Below are positions 9,904 through 18,776 of a stretch of DNA of 64,000 nt, one piece after another. Position 1 is the stretch's first letter. Every line of letters begins with the position of its first letter. The translations under genes were made by a program, and so were the position numbers. The notes below the pieces were generated by a model. That model ran no database searches and was not told the origin of the DNA. It worked only from the letters and a program-made list of their open reading frames with translations. This DNA comes from an uncultured Clostridia bacterium (GTDB lineage: Bacteria > Bacillota > Clostridia > Christensenellales > Aristaeellaceae): positions 1 through 64,000 of the forward strand of contig CANQEW010000004.1 of the NCBI GenBank assembly GCA_947596085.1, written 5' to 3'.

Positions 9904-11073
9904 CTACACCGTGACGAACTTATGCGTGAAGTCCTGCATGGCTTTTCGTTCTTCGGGTTCGTCGCAGCAGAGCGCGCGCAGGTCGGTGGCGCGGCATTCG
10001 AGCGCAAAGACCGGATCGCCGCGCAGCCTGACCGGGTCGGAGGCGATCGACAGCGATGCGCGGCGCGAGAGCGCCGCGAGCAGCAGCCGCGCATCCGCGC
10101 GCGCGCCCAGCAGGCGGGCGTAGGAGGGCAGGGGATGGGCCGCGAGGAGCTCCTCCGTCACGCCCAGCAGCGCGTGCGCGCACAGTCGCGTCAGCCGCGC
10201 GCGTGTGTAGCGCTTGCATTTGAGCATGTCGATCAGCTCCGCGCAGGTTGAAGCCCCCCGGGCGCAGCGCGCGAGGCGGCGGTCCAGTCCCTCCGACGCG
10301 CCGGGCAAGGCGGCGAGCTGTGCGCCGGTCATGCTTCGCAGCGCGTGCAGCAGCAGGTCGTCCGGCGCGTGCATCCTCGGCGCGGCGGCAAGCGCGCCCC
10401 GCGCAGCCTCCGGCACGCACGCGAGCGCGGCTTCCAGCTCGCCCCGGTCGAGCGCGGCGCGAACGGCCGAGGCGGAGGCGAATTTGCCCAGCGCCGCGTC
10501 GTGGTAGCCGCCCGCGCGGACGACGGCCAGCGGTTCCATCGCGGAGCCCAGCGCGCGGAGCGCGCGCAGGTATTCCACCGCCAGGATCAGATTCGGCGCG
10601 TTCAGCGCGCCGGGCGCGAGGTCCAGTTCCGCCGCCAGCGCCTCGCCCCGGGCGCGGGCGTGGGACTTACCCTCGGCCAGGCCGCGCTGGATTGCGGCGG
10701 ATAGCTCCGGCGGCTCATGCTCCCCCATCTCCGCCAGCCTCTCCAGCAGCCCCATATCCGCGATCTCGCTCCCGAAGGACAGAACGTCGCAACCCAGCCC
10801 GGACAGGATCGCGGCGGCGCCCCGGGCGAAGGCGTCCGCCGGCCGCACCGCCCAGAGCGCCGGCAATTCGAACACCGCGTCCGCGCCGCAGGCAAGCGCC
10901 GCGCGCGCGCGCGACCACTTGTCCAGCCGCGCGGGTTCGCCCCGCTGGGTGAAGCTTCCCGCCATGCAGATTACCACATAGTCGCAGCCGCTCTGGCGGC
11001 GCGTCTCGCGGATGTGATAGGCGTGGCCGTTGTGGAAGGGGTTGTATTCGGCGATGATTCCGGCGATCCTCAT
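9904..11073 (-). CDS. tmcAL: tRNA(Met) cytidine acetate ligase TmcAL
   Basis: TmcAL activates acetate with ATP and acetylates N4 of C34 in elongator tRNA-Met. The 389-residue protein opens with the nucleotidyltransferase segment GIIAEYNPFHNGH (HxGH-type site at residues 11-17), followed by VVICMAGSFTQRGEPA, which is typical of the former YlbM/DUF795 family. The ORF track start is 45 codons too early. The ATG at 11073 has AAAGGAG 8 bases before it. It stands alone, divergent from the thymidine kinase fusion. Confidence 0.92.
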   Translation of the reverse strand: MRIAGIIAEYNPFHNGHAYHIRETRRQSGCDYVVICMAGSFTQRGEPARLDKWSRARAALACGADAVFELPALWAVRPADAFARGAAAILSGLGCDVLSFGSEIADMGLLERLAEMGEHEPPELSAAIQRGLAEGKSHARARGEALAAELDLAPGALNAPNLILAVEYLRALRALGSAMEPLAVVRAGGYHDAALGKFASASAVRAALDRGELEAALACVPEAARGALAAAPRMHAPDDLLLHALRSMTGAQLAALPGASEGLDRRLARCARGASTCAELIDMLKCKRYTRARLTRLCAHALLGVTEELLAAHPLPSYARLLGARADARLLLAALSRRASLSIASDPVRLRGDPVFALECRATDLRALCCDEPEERKAMQDFTHKFVTV

Positions 11074-11200
11074 GCTGCGCGCTCCTTTCTGCGTCCATTG
11101 TATCCGAAAAGCCGCGGCGAGGCAAGTTTTTTCGCGCGGATGACAGGAGGTTCGCCCGACAGCGTCGAATATTGCGGTATTGTGCAAGGGAGCTGAGATC

Positions 11201-12193
11201 ATGGCCAAGCTATACTTCCGCTACGGCGCGATGGGTTCGTCCAAGACGGCGAACGCCATCATGGTGCAGTACAACTACCATGAGCGCGGACAAAACGCGC
11301 TGATGATCAAGCCGAGGCTCGACAGCCGCGACGGCGAGCGCATCGTGGGCTCGCGCAGCGGGTTGAGCGCGCCCTGCGTCTACATGGAGGAGATCGACGG
11401 CATCGACCTGTCGGTCTACAACTGCATCATCGTGGACGAGGCGCAGTTTCTGACCAAGGCGCAGGTGGCGCGGCTGGTGGACATCGCCGACAACAGCAAC
11501 ATTCCCGTGATCTGCTACGGCCTGCGCGCGGACTTCCAGGGCAATCTGTTCGAAGGCAGCACCTGGCTGATGGCCTGGGCGGACACCATCGAGGAGATCA
11601 AGACGGTGTGCTGGTGCGGCCGCAAGGCCACCTGCAACGCCCGCGTGATCGACGGCAAGGTGGCGCGCGAGGGCGAACAGATCGTGCTGGGCGGCAATGA
11701 GAGCTACGTGGCGCTGTGCCGCAGGCACTGGGCGCGCGGCGAACTGGCGCCCATCGAGGTCAAGAAGATCAGCACCGGCAAGCGCGCCTATCTTTCGCTG
11801 CTCCTCGAGGCCGATCCCAGCGAGGCGATGATCGACAACTACCTCGACAGGAGCGAGATGTACGTGCTCGCCGCGAAGGGGAAGCCCGTCTCCGAGGCGG
11901 TGATCGGCGAACCCGAGCCGGGCGTGTTCGAACTCTACAACCTCGCCACCGAGCGGAGCGAGCGCGGGAAGGGCTACGCGAAGCGGCTTTTGAATCACCT
12001 GATTCGCATGTACAGGCCGTTGGGGAAGAGGCTTCGCGTGGGCACGAGCGCGGACATGATGGAGTTTTACGAAAAGTTTGGCTTCAGGCACGTGGGCACG
12101 AGGAAGGACTTCTTCCTGAATGAAAACTACGACCCCAAGCTGTTCGACGATCCGGGGCTGAGGGACATGGAGGTCTTGGAACTGGAGTGGTAA
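11201..12193 (+). CDS. tdk: Thymidine kinase fused to a GNAT acetyltransferase
   Basis: Residues 1-190 are a complete type II thymidine kinase of the salvage pathway: P-loop GAMGSSKT (9-16), catalytic Glu80 in VDEAQF, CWCGRKAT and CRRHW zinc-site residues, and the lasso segment EGEQIVLGGNESY. Residues about 196-330 are a YvbK-like GNAT domain with the acetyl-CoA loop RSERGKGYAKRL and the end FYEKFGFRHVGTRKDFF. Normal thymidine kinases end near residue 190-200, so this is a true in-frame fusion. The ATG at 11201 has AAGGGAG 8 bases before it. The substrate of the acetyltransferase half is unknown. The gene symbol applies to the kinase half only. Confidence 0.9.
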   Translation: MAKLYFRYGAMGSSKTANAIMVQYNYHERGQNALMIKPRLDSRDGERIVGSRSGLSAPCVYMEEIDGIDLSVYNCIIVDEAQFLTKAQVARLVDIADNSNIPVICYGLRADFQGNLFEGSTWLMAWADTIEEIKTVCWCGRKATCNARVIDGKVAREGEQIVLGGNESYVALCRRHWARGELAPIEVKKISTGKRAYLSLLLEADPSEAMIDNYLDRSEMYVLAAKGKPVSEAVIGEPEPGVFELYNLATERSERGKGYAKRLLNHLIRMYRPLGKRLRVGTSADMMEFYEKFGFRHVGTRKDFFLNENYDPKLFDDPGLRDMEVLELEW

Positions 12194-12219
12194 GGATCGC
12201 GGAGAAGGGGAGACAGAAG

Positions 12220-13353
12220 ATGGATTACGACATCGAGAAGATGGCGACGGCGTGCATTGAGGGAATCAACAAGCAAATTCAGAACTTGAACAAGCTCAAC
12301 ATCATTGTTGCCGGCAAGACGGGCGTGGGAAAGAGCACGCTGATCAACGCGGTTTTTCGCGAGAATCTGGCGGAAGTAGGCGTCGGAAGACCGGTGACGC
12401 AGCACATGCGCCAAATTCACAAAAAGGACTTTCCACTGAGCATCTACGATACGCGTGGTCTGGAGCTGGGCAAGGATGTGCAGCGGGAAGTCAAGGACGG
12501 CATCATGGAGGTCATTCGCAGAGGCGCGGGATCGGAGAACATTGACGACCACATTCACTGCATCTGGTATTGTATCAATACCGCCACGAGTCGCGTCGAG
12601 GACGAGGAGCTTCGCTGGCTGGAGGATCTGACCGCGGAGAATCGCGTGGAGCGGGTGCCGATCATCGTCGTACTGACCCAGTCCTTTTCCAAGAAGAAGA
12701 GCCTGGAGATGAAGAATTACCTGCTTGACAGAAATCTGAACGTGGCACAAATCATCCCTGTGCTGGCGCAGGATTACGAGATCGACGAGGAATACACCGT
12801 TTCGGCCTATGGCCTGGACCGGCTGATCGAAGTCATGGAGCAAGTGCTGCCGGATGAGCTGCTAAATGTGCTGGAGCATGTGCAGAAGGTCTCGCTTCAG
12901 GGAAAGATCAAGCGCGCGCGGGCGGTTGTCGCCACTTCGGTCACCGCCGCAGTTGGTGTGGGTGCCGCTCCGATTCCATTTTCAGACGCGGCTGTGCTGG
13001 TTCCAACGCAGATTGGGATGATTGCTGGAATCACGGCGGTGTTCGGGCTTGAAGTAAATAAGGGCATCATCACTGCGTTCATTTCGTCCGCGCTCGGCGC
13101 GGGCGGCATGGCCTTCGCGGGAAAGACGATCGCCGCCAACTTGGTAAAGCTCGTGCCCGTCGCAGGAAGCATTGCAGGGGGTGCCATCTCCGCTTCGACA
13201 GCTGGGGTGCTCACGAGCGTACTGGGCGAGGCGTACATTCAGTTGATGATTCTTGTATACAAGGGGGAACTCAAGACCTCCGATATCAATACGAGCGCGG
13301 GGAAGAAGATCATCAGCGATTTGATGCGCCAGGGAATCGAGAACGACAAATAG
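12220..13353 (+). CDS. GTPase with C-terminal DUF697-like membrane domain
   Basis: A 377-residue protein. The N-terminal half is an Era/YihA-like GTPase: G1 loop AGKTGVGKST (31-40), G3 DTRGLE, and a G4-like VLTQS in place of the usual NKxD. The C-terminal half (about 225-350) is rich in Gly, Ala and hydrophobic residues and resembles the DUF697/YcjF membrane-associated region. The ORF track starts at an upstream GTG that overlaps the previous gene; the ATG at 12220 follows a GGGGAG site. It lies 26 bases after the thymidine kinase fusion, so cotranscription is likely. The role is unknown; related proteins act at membranes or in stress. Confidence 0.78.
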   Translation: MDYDIEKMATACIEGINKQIQNLNKLNIIVAGKTGVGKSTLINAVFRENLAEVGVGRPVTQHMRQIHKKDFPLSIYDTRGLELGKDVQREVKDGIMEVIRRGAGSENIDDHIHCIWYCINTATSRVEDEELRWLEDLTAENRVERVPIIVVLTQSFSKKKSLEMKNYLLDRNLNVAQIIPVLAQDYEIDEEYTVSAYGLDRLIEVMEQVLPDELLNVLEHVQKVSLQGKIKRARAVVATSVTAAVGVGAAPIPFSDAAVLVPTQIGMIAGITAVFGLEVNKGIITAFISSALGAGGMAFAGKTIAANLVKLVPVAGSIAGGAISASTAGVLTSVLGEAYIQLMILVYKGELKTSDINTSAGKKIISDLMRQGIENDK

Positions 13354-13367
13354 GAAGCGTTAGCGTT

Positions 13368-13438
13368 GAACGCGCGGCCATGCGTTTGTCTTGTGACAAG
13401 GTGGCATTTTGCTACCCAGGCATGGCCGCGCTTCTATA
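13368..13438 (+). terminator. Branched hairpin terminator after the DUF697 GTPase
   Basis: A perfect 12-bp outer stem GCGCGGCCATGC/GCATGGCCGCGC encloses two complete smaller hairpins (TTGTC-TTGT-GACAA and GGTGGC-ATTTT-GCTACC). The outer stem extends as GAA/TTC across one bulge. The downstream strand TTCTATATTTCT is only moderately T-rich, so it may be a terminator or a structured RNA. Confidence 0.5.
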
Positions 13439-13477
13439 TTTCTGAGGATGTAGCCCCATTTCTTCATCCAATCTACA

Positions 13478-13506
13478 TTGCACATTTCCAGGGAATCCGC
13501 TATAAT
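13478..13506 (+). promoter_or_regulatory. Promoter of the methyltransferase/ABC-F pair
   Basis: TTGCAC and TATAAT are separated by 17 bases. Transcription would begin about 14 bases before the start codon. Confidence 0.75.
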
Positions 13507-13526
13507 CAATCCTGAGGTGTTATGCC

Positions 13527-14390
13527 ATGTTTATCACTTCCGACTGGAAGGATTATGAAGTTCTGGACACCGGCGACGGCGAGAAGCTGGAGCGCTGGCG
13601 CGACGTGATTCTGCGCAGGCCCGACCCGCAGACCATATGGCCGAAGCAGCGGCCGGAGCTGTGGACGCGCGCCGACGCGCACTACCACCGCTCGAATCGG
13701 GGCGGCGGCGAGTGGGAGTTCTTCAAGAAGCTCCCCGAGCGCTGGAGTGTGCGCTATGGTGAACTTGAGTTCTATGTGCGCCCCACGGGCTTCAAGCACA
13801 CGGGCCTCTTCCCGGAACAGGCGGTGAACTGGGACTGGATGGCGGGGCTCATTCGCAAGTCGAACCGCCCGATCCGCGTGCTCAACCTCTTCGGCTACAC
13901 CGGCGGCGCGACCTGCGCCTGCGCGGCGGCGGGGGCGCATGTGACCCACGTGGACGCGGCCAAGGGCATGGTGCAGTGGGCGGGGGAGAACCGCAAGCTT
14001 TCGAAGATTGATGAAACCGCCGTGCGCTGGATCGTGGACGACGCGCTGAAATTCGTCGCCCGCGAGGAGCGCCGGGGCCGGAAGTACGAGGGCATACTGA
14101 TGGACCCGCCCAGCTACGGGCGCGGCCCTGGCGGCGAGGTGTGGAAGCTGGAAAACGAGCTGTTCGGGCTGGTGGAGGCCTGCGAGCGCGTGCTCGCGGA
14201 TGACGCGCTGTTCATGCTCATCAACAGCTACACCACCGGGCTTCAGCCCGCCGTGCTGCACAACATGCTGACGATGACCGCGGCGCGCGGCCGCGGCGGG
14301 CGCGTGACGGCGGACGAAATCGTGCTGCCCGTGACCGCGGGCGGCGTGCTGCCCTGCGGCGCGTCCGGCAGGTGGGAAGGAAACAAATGA
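13527..14390 (+). CDS. Class I SAM-dependent methyltransferase, RlmI/RlmK-like
   Basis: A 287-residue methyltransferase related to the C-terminal catalytic domain of 23S rRNA methyltransferases of the RlmI/RlmK type (PF10672-like). It has the SAM-binding loop LNLFGYTGGAT at about residues 119-129 and the catalytic MDPPSYGRG. The N-terminal segment with KHTGLFPEQ is also typical. The ATG follows GAGGTG by 7 bases. The stop overlaps the start of the ABC-F gene (ATGA), so both are translated from one mRNA and may both serve the ribosome. The exact methylated base cannot be read from the sequence. Confidence 0.82.
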   Translation: MFITSDWKDYEVLDTGDGEKLERWRDVILRRPDPQTIWPKQRPELWTRADAHYHRSNRGGGEWEFFKKLPERWSVRYGELEFYVRPTGFKHTGLFPEQAVNWDWMAGLIRKSNRPIRVLNLFGYTGGATCACAAAGAHVTHVDAAKGMVQWAGENRKLSKIDETAVRWIVDDALKFVAREERRGRKYEGILMDPPSYGRGPGGEVWKLENELFGLVEACERVLADDALFMLINSYTTGLQPAVLHNMLTMTAARGRGGRVTADEIVLPVTAGGVLPCGASGRWEGNK

Positions 14391-16315
14391 TTTTACTTTC
14401 GATCCAAAACGTGACCAAATCCTTCGCGATGAACACCGTGCTCAAGGACGTGAACCTGACGCTGCAGGCCGGGAGCCGCATGGGGCTGACCGGCGTCAAC
14501 GGCAGCGGCAAGAGCACGCTCTTCAAGCTGATCGCCGGGCAGATGGAGCCCGACGAGGGCACGGTTTCGCTGGTGAAGGGCACGCGGGTGGGGCTGCTCA
14601 CGCAGGAGGCCGACATTCAGTCCGACCTCACCGTGCAGCAGGAGCTCGAGCGCGTATTCGAGCCGCAGCGGGAGATGGAGCGCAAGCTGCGCGCCATGGA
14701 GGCGCAGATGGCCGGCGTCGAGCCGGGATCGGCGGACTACGATCGGCTCTCAAAATCCTACTCCAACCTGCTCGACCGCTTTGAGCGCTCGGGCGGCTAC
14801 GAGTGGCCCAGCCGCATTCAGGGCGTGCTGGCGGGTTTGGGCTTCGCCCGGGGCCGCGAGGATTCGCCCGCGCGGGTGCTCTCCGGCGGCGAAAAGACGC
14901 GGCTGTGCCTGGCGCGGCTGCTGCTGACACAGCCGGAGCTGCTGCTGCTGGACGAGCCGACCAACCATCTCGACCTGGCGGCCACCCAGTGGCTGGAGGA
15001 CACGCTCAGAAAGTACCGGGGCACCGTGCTGGTGATCTCCCACGACCGCTACTTCCTCAACGCGGTGTGCGACTGCATGGCGGAGCTTTCGCTGAAGCGG
15101 CTCACCCAGTACGAGGGCAACTACGACCAGTTCTCCGTCAAGCGCCGCGCGGAGGTCGAGCGCCGCATGAAGGAGTACAAGCTGCAGCAGGCGGAGATCG
15201 CCCGACAGGAGGCCATCATCCAGCGCTACCGCATGTACAACCGCGAGAAGTCCATCAAGGCGGCCGAGAGCCGGGAGAAGCGTCTGGAGAAGATGGAGCG
15301 GCTGGAGAAGCCCGTCAGCGAGCAGAAGGTGCGCTTCTCCTTCGAGGCGCGCCGCAGGACCGGTGATGACGTGCTGATGGTCCGGGAGCTTTCCAAGAGC
15401 TTCGAGGGCCGCGAGCTGTTTCACGACTTCAACCTGCACCTGCGCGCGGGCGACCGGGTGGCGATCATCGGGCCGAACGGCGTGGGCAAGTCCACGCTGC
15501 TCAACATCATCGCGCGACAGCTTCCGCCGGATCGCGGCACGGTGACGTTCGGCGCGAACGTCGATCTGGGCTACTACGAGCAACACCAGACGAAGCTGCA
15601 CCCCGACAAGGACATCTTAAACGAGGTGTGGGACGACTTTCCCCGGCTGGAGCTGGATCGCGTGCGCGGGGTGCTGGCGCTGTTTCTGCTCACCGGCGAC
15701 GACGTGTTTCAGCCCATCCACACGCTCTCGGGCGGCGAGAAGGGCCGCGTTTCGCTGGCGAAGCTGATGCTGCGGCACGACAACCTGCTGTTGCTGGACG
15801 AGCCGACCAACCATCTGGACATGGACAGCCGCGAGGTGCTCGAGGGCGCGCTGGAGGACTTCGAGGGCACGATCCTCACCGTCTCCCACGACCGCTACTT
15901 CATCAACCGCGTGGCCGACCGCGTGATCGAGATGAGCGCGGATGGCGCGAAGGAATACATCGGCAATTACGACGACTACCTCGAAAAGAAGCGGCTCGAG
16001 GAGGCCGGCCAGGTCGAGGAGCTCTCCTCCGGCAAGACCCGCACGCAGATCGACAAGGAGAAGCGCCGGGAGCGGCTCAAACGGGAGGGCGCGAAGGCGC
16101 TTCGGCAGAAGCTGAAGGCCGCCGAGGAGGACATCGCCCGCGCCGAAGCGCGCATCGCCGAGCTCGAGGCGAAGATGGCCGATCCCGAGACGTACCGGGA
16201 CGGCGGCCTCGCCCAGTCCGTCGCCCGGGAGCACCGGGAGGCGCAGGCGGGCATGGACGAACTCTACGAGCTCTGGGAGGAATTGAGCGAGGCCGTGGCC
16301 GCGCTGGACGAGTGA
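14387..16315 (+). CDS. ABC-F family ATPase
   Basis: A 642-residue cytosolic protein with two ATP-binding cassettes and no membrane segment. ABC-F proteins act on stalled ribosomes. Both sites are complete: Walker A GVNGSGKST and GPNGVGKST, signatures LSGGEKTRL and LSGGEKGRV, and Walker B LLLLDEPTNHLD twice. A linker of charged helices lies between the cassettes. The C-terminal tail (about 560-642) is a Lys/Arg/Glu-rich coiled coil as in Uup/YfmR-type members. The linker does not by itself show antibiotic resistance. The ATG at 14387 overlaps the upstream methyltransferase stop. Confidence 0.92.
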   Translation: MILLSIQNVTKSFAMNTVLKDVNLTLQAGSRMGLTGVNGSGKSTLFKLIAGQMEPDEGTVSLVKGTRVGLLTQEADIQSDLTVQQELERVFEPQREMERKLRAMEAQMAGVEPGSADYDRLSKSYSNLLDRFERSGGYEWPSRIQGVLAGLGFARGREDSPARVLSGGEKTRLCLARLLLTQPELLLLDEPTNHLDLAATQWLEDTLRKYRGTVLVISHDRYFLNAVCDCMAELSLKRLTQYEGNYDQFSVKRRAEVERRMKEYKLQQAEIARQEAIIQRYRMYNREKSIKAAESREKRLEKMERLEKPVSEQKVRFSFEARRRTGDDVLMVRELSKSFEGRELFHDFNLHLRAGDRVAIIGPNGVGKSTLLNIIARQLPPDRGTVTFGANVDLGYYEQHQTKLHPDKDILNEVWDDFPRLELDRVRGVLALFLLTGDDVFQPIHTLSGGEKGRVSLAKLMLRHDNLLLLDEPTNHLDMDSREVLEGALEDFEGTILTVSHDRYFINRVADRVIEMSADGAKEYIGNYDDYLEKKRLEEAGQVEELSSGKTRTQIDKEKRRERLKREGAKALRQKLKAAEEDIARAEARIAELEAKMADPETYRDGGLAQSVAREHREAQAGMDELYELWEELSEAVAALDE

Positions 16316-16334
16316 CGATTTGCGTCCCTTCGGC

Positions 16335-16363
16335 TTGCAAGCCGGGCGCGCGGGTGCTATAAT
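16335..16363 (+). promoter_or_regulatory. Promoter of the MBOAT/murB run
   Basis: TTGCAA and TATAAT are separated by 17 bases, 60 bases before the MBOAT start. Confidence 0.75.
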
Positions 16364-16423
16364 ACCGAGTTGTGAAGTCCTGCGGCCTTCCGCATCGACA
16401 TATATTACGCGAGGAGAATCCCG

Positions 16424-17836
16424 ATGGTCTTTTCCAGCAATGTCTTTCTGTACTTCTTTCTAACGGCGGTGCTCATCGGCTACGCCGTGTTCTGGCGCTG
16501 GCGGAAGGTGAACAATGTGTTCCTCACGCTGGCCTCGCTGGGCTTCTACGCCTGGGGGCAGCCGCGCTTCGTGTTCGTGATGCTGGCCTCCATCTTCTGC
16601 AACTGGCTCTTCGCGCTGTGGATCGACCGCGAAAAGCAGAAGCCGGACCGCAGCCGCGCGAAGCTCGCGCTGGTGCTGGCCATCGCGATGAATCTGGGCC
16701 TGCTGGGCGTGTTCAAGTACCTGGTGTGGCTGCTCCGGAATGTCAACGCGTGGTTCAACCTGTCGTTCCCGGTGCCGGAGATCGCGCTGCCCATTGGCAT
16801 ATCGTTCTTCACCTTCCAGGCGATGAGCTACGTGATCGACGTCTATCGCGGCGACGGCAAGGTGCAGAGGAGCTTCATCAACGTCTGCCTGTACGTGTCC
16901 TTCTTCCCGCAGCTGATCGCGGGCCCCATCGTGCGCTACCAGACCGTGGCGGACGAGATCGAGAACCGGCGGGAGAACATTCACGACTTCACCGCCGGCG
17001 TGCACCGCTTTCTGATCGGCCTGTGCAAAAAGACGCTGCTGGCGAACACGCTGGGCCTGCTGGTGGACACCTTCTTTGGCCTGGAGCGCTCGCAGCTCTC
17101 CGTGGGCGGCGCGTGGATCGCGGCCGCCGCGTATCTGATGCAGGTGTACTACGACTTCTCCGGCTACTCCGACATGGCCATCGGCCTGGGTCGCATGTTC
17201 GGCTTCCACTTCCTGGAGAACTTCCGCTATCCCTTCACCGCGAAGTCGGTGGCGGGCTTCTGGCGCAGGTGGCACATCTCGCTGACCTCGTGGTTTCAGG
17301 ACTACGTGTACATACCGCTGGGCGGCAGCCGCGTGAGCAAGCCCCGGCTGGTGTTCAACATGTTCGTGGTCTGGGCGCTGACGGGACTCTGGCACGGCGC
17401 GGCCTGGACCTACGTGCTCTGGGGCATCGGCTTCTTCGCGATCTTGGCGGTCGAGCGCTTCACAGGCATGGGCAAGTGGATGGAAAAGCATCCCGTGGGG
17501 CATTTCTATGCCATGCTGATGGTGGTGTTCTTCACGGTGATGATCCGCTGCGACGACCTGCCCCACGCATGGTCGATGTACGGCTCGCTGCTGGGATTGA
17601 GCGGCGCGCCGCTGTGGAACAGCGTGACCGGCGTGCTGTTCAGGGAGTCGATGTGGTTCTTCCTGGCGGCGCTGGTCTGCGGGCTGCCGGTGCGGGACTT
17701 CATCATCGGCAGGCTGCATGTGAACGAGAAGCTTGTGCAGATCACGGGCGCGGTGCTGCTGGTGGGCCTCACGGTTCTGTCCATCAGCTACATCGCCATG
17801 AACAGCTACAATCCGTTCATCTACTTTAACTTCTGA
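16424..17836 (+). CDS. MBOAT-family O-acyltransferase (AlgI/DltB-like)
   Basis: A 470-residue polytopic membrane protein with about 10-12 hydrophobic segments. MBOAT enzymes pass acyl groups across the membrane onto polysaccharides or teichoic acids. Family landmarks are SFFTFQAMSYVIDVYRG, FPQLIAGPIVRY, FWRRWHISLTSWFQDYVYIPLGG and the catalytic His in LTGLWHGAAW. AlgI-like genes usually sit beside an SGNH or DHHW partner; here the next gene is murB, so the partner is missing locally. The acceptor is unknown. The ATG follows GAGGAG. Confidence 0.88.
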   Translation: MVFSSNVFLYFFLTAVLIGYAVFWRWRKVNNVFLTLASLGFYAWGQPRFVFVMLASIFCNWLFALWIDREKQKPDRSRAKLALVLAIAMNLGLLGVFKYLVWLLRNVNAWFNLSFPVPEIALPIGISFFTFQAMSYVIDVYRGDGKVQRSFINVCLYVSFFPQLIAGPIVRYQTVADEIENRRENIHDFTAGVHRFLIGLCKKTLLANTLGLLVDTFFGLERSQLSVGGAWIAAAAYLMQVYYDFSGYSDMAIGLGRMFGFHFLENFRYPFTAKSVAGFWRRWHISLTSWFQDYVYIPLGGSRVSKPRLVFNMFVVWALTGLWHGAAWTYVLWGIGFFAILAVERFTGMGKWMEKHPVGHFYAMLMVVFFTVMIRCDDLPHAWSMYGSLLGLSGAPLWNSVTGVLFRESMWFFLAALVCGLPVRDFIIGRLHVNEKLVQITGAVLLVGLTVLSISYIAMNSYNPFIYFNF

Positions 17837-17849
17837 TCGGAGGGGCGAT

Positions 17850-18752
17850 ATGCGAAATCTGGCCGAAACCCTGCGCGCGCTCGCGCCGGAGCGGGTGCTT
17901 GAGAGCGAGCCCATGTCCCGCCACACCACCTTTCGCGTGGGCGGCCCGGCGGAGCTGATGTTCCTTCCGGCGAGCGCCGGCGAGCTGACGGCGGCGCTGG
18001 ACGCGGCGCGCTCGGCGGGCGCGCCGGTGCACCTGGTTGGCAACGGCTCGAACCTGATCGTGCGCGACGGCGGGCTGCGCGGGCTGACGATCGTCATGGG
18101 CGAGCCCTTTTCGTCGGTGCGCGTCGTGGGCAGCCGCGTCATCGCCCAGGCGGGCGCGCCGCTGGCGCGCGTCGCGGCGGTTGCGCACGAGGCGGGGCTC
18201 ACCGGATTGGAGTTCGCGAGCGGCATTCCCGGCACGCTGGGCGGCGGCTGCGCGATGAACGCGGGCGCCTACGGCGGCCAGCTCTCGGACGTGATCGAGA
18301 GCGCGCTGGTGCTGTTGGACGGAACCGCGCGCATGCTCGGCCGGGACGAATTGGAGATGGGCTACCGCTCCACGCGCGTGCTGCGCGAGGGCGGAATCGT
18401 GCTGGAGGCGCGCTTTGCGCTGGCGCCGGATGATCCGGCGGAGATCGCGGCGCGGATGCGCGAGCTCAACGCCCGCAGGCGGGAGAAGCAGCCGCTGAAC
18501 CTGCCCAGCGCGGGTTCCACCTTCAAGCGCCCTGAGGGCCATTTCGCGGGCGCGCTGATCGAGGGCTGCGGTCTGAAGGGCGCGCGCGTCGGCGGCGCGC
18601 AGGTCAGCGAGAAACACGCGGGCTTCATCGTGAACGCCGGCGGCGCGACCGCGGCGGACATCCTCGCGCTGATGGCGCGCGTGCGCGAGACCGTGCTGCG
18701 CGAGACGGGTGTGGAGCTGGAGCCGGAGGTTCGAATCATCGGCGAGGATTGA
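17850..18752 (+). CDS. murB: UDP-N-acetylenolpyruvoylglucosamine reductase MurB
   Basis: A 300-residue FAD enzyme that uses NADPH to reduce enolpyruvyl-UDP-GlcNAc to UDP-MurNAc in peptidoglycan synthesis. FAD-binding motifs are TTFRVGGPA, GNGSNLIVRDGG and GIPGTLGGGCAMNAGAYG. The catalytic Ser lies in PSAGSTFKRP and the C-terminal Glu in ELEPEVRIIG, as in type II MurB. It is 13 bases after the MBOAT stop and 24 bases before whiA. In many Clostridia murB is followed by rapZ and yvcK before whiA; both are absent here. Confidence 0.95.
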   Translation: MRNLAETLRALAPERVLESEPMSRHTTFRVGGPAELMFLPASAGELTAALDAARSAGAPVHLVGNGSNLIVRDGGLRGLTIVMGEPFSSVRVVGSRVIAQAGAPLARVAAVAHEAGLTGLEFASGIPGTLGGGCAMNAGAYGGQLSDVIESALVLLDGTARMLGRDELEMGYRSTRVLREGGIVLEARFALAPDDPAEIAARMRELNARRREKQPLNLPSAGSTFKRPEGHFAGALIEGCGLKGARVGGAQVSEKHAGFIVNAGGATAADILALMARVRETVLRETGVELEPEVRIIGED

Positions 18753-18776
18753 CGGCGACGCATCGGGAGGTTCGAA

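Noticed and set aside
13368-13438. The branched hairpin considered as a tRNA
   Set aside because: The outer stem is too long, there is no T-loop GTTCRA motif and no anticodon arm of the right size. No tRNA or rRNA gene was seen anywhere in the window.
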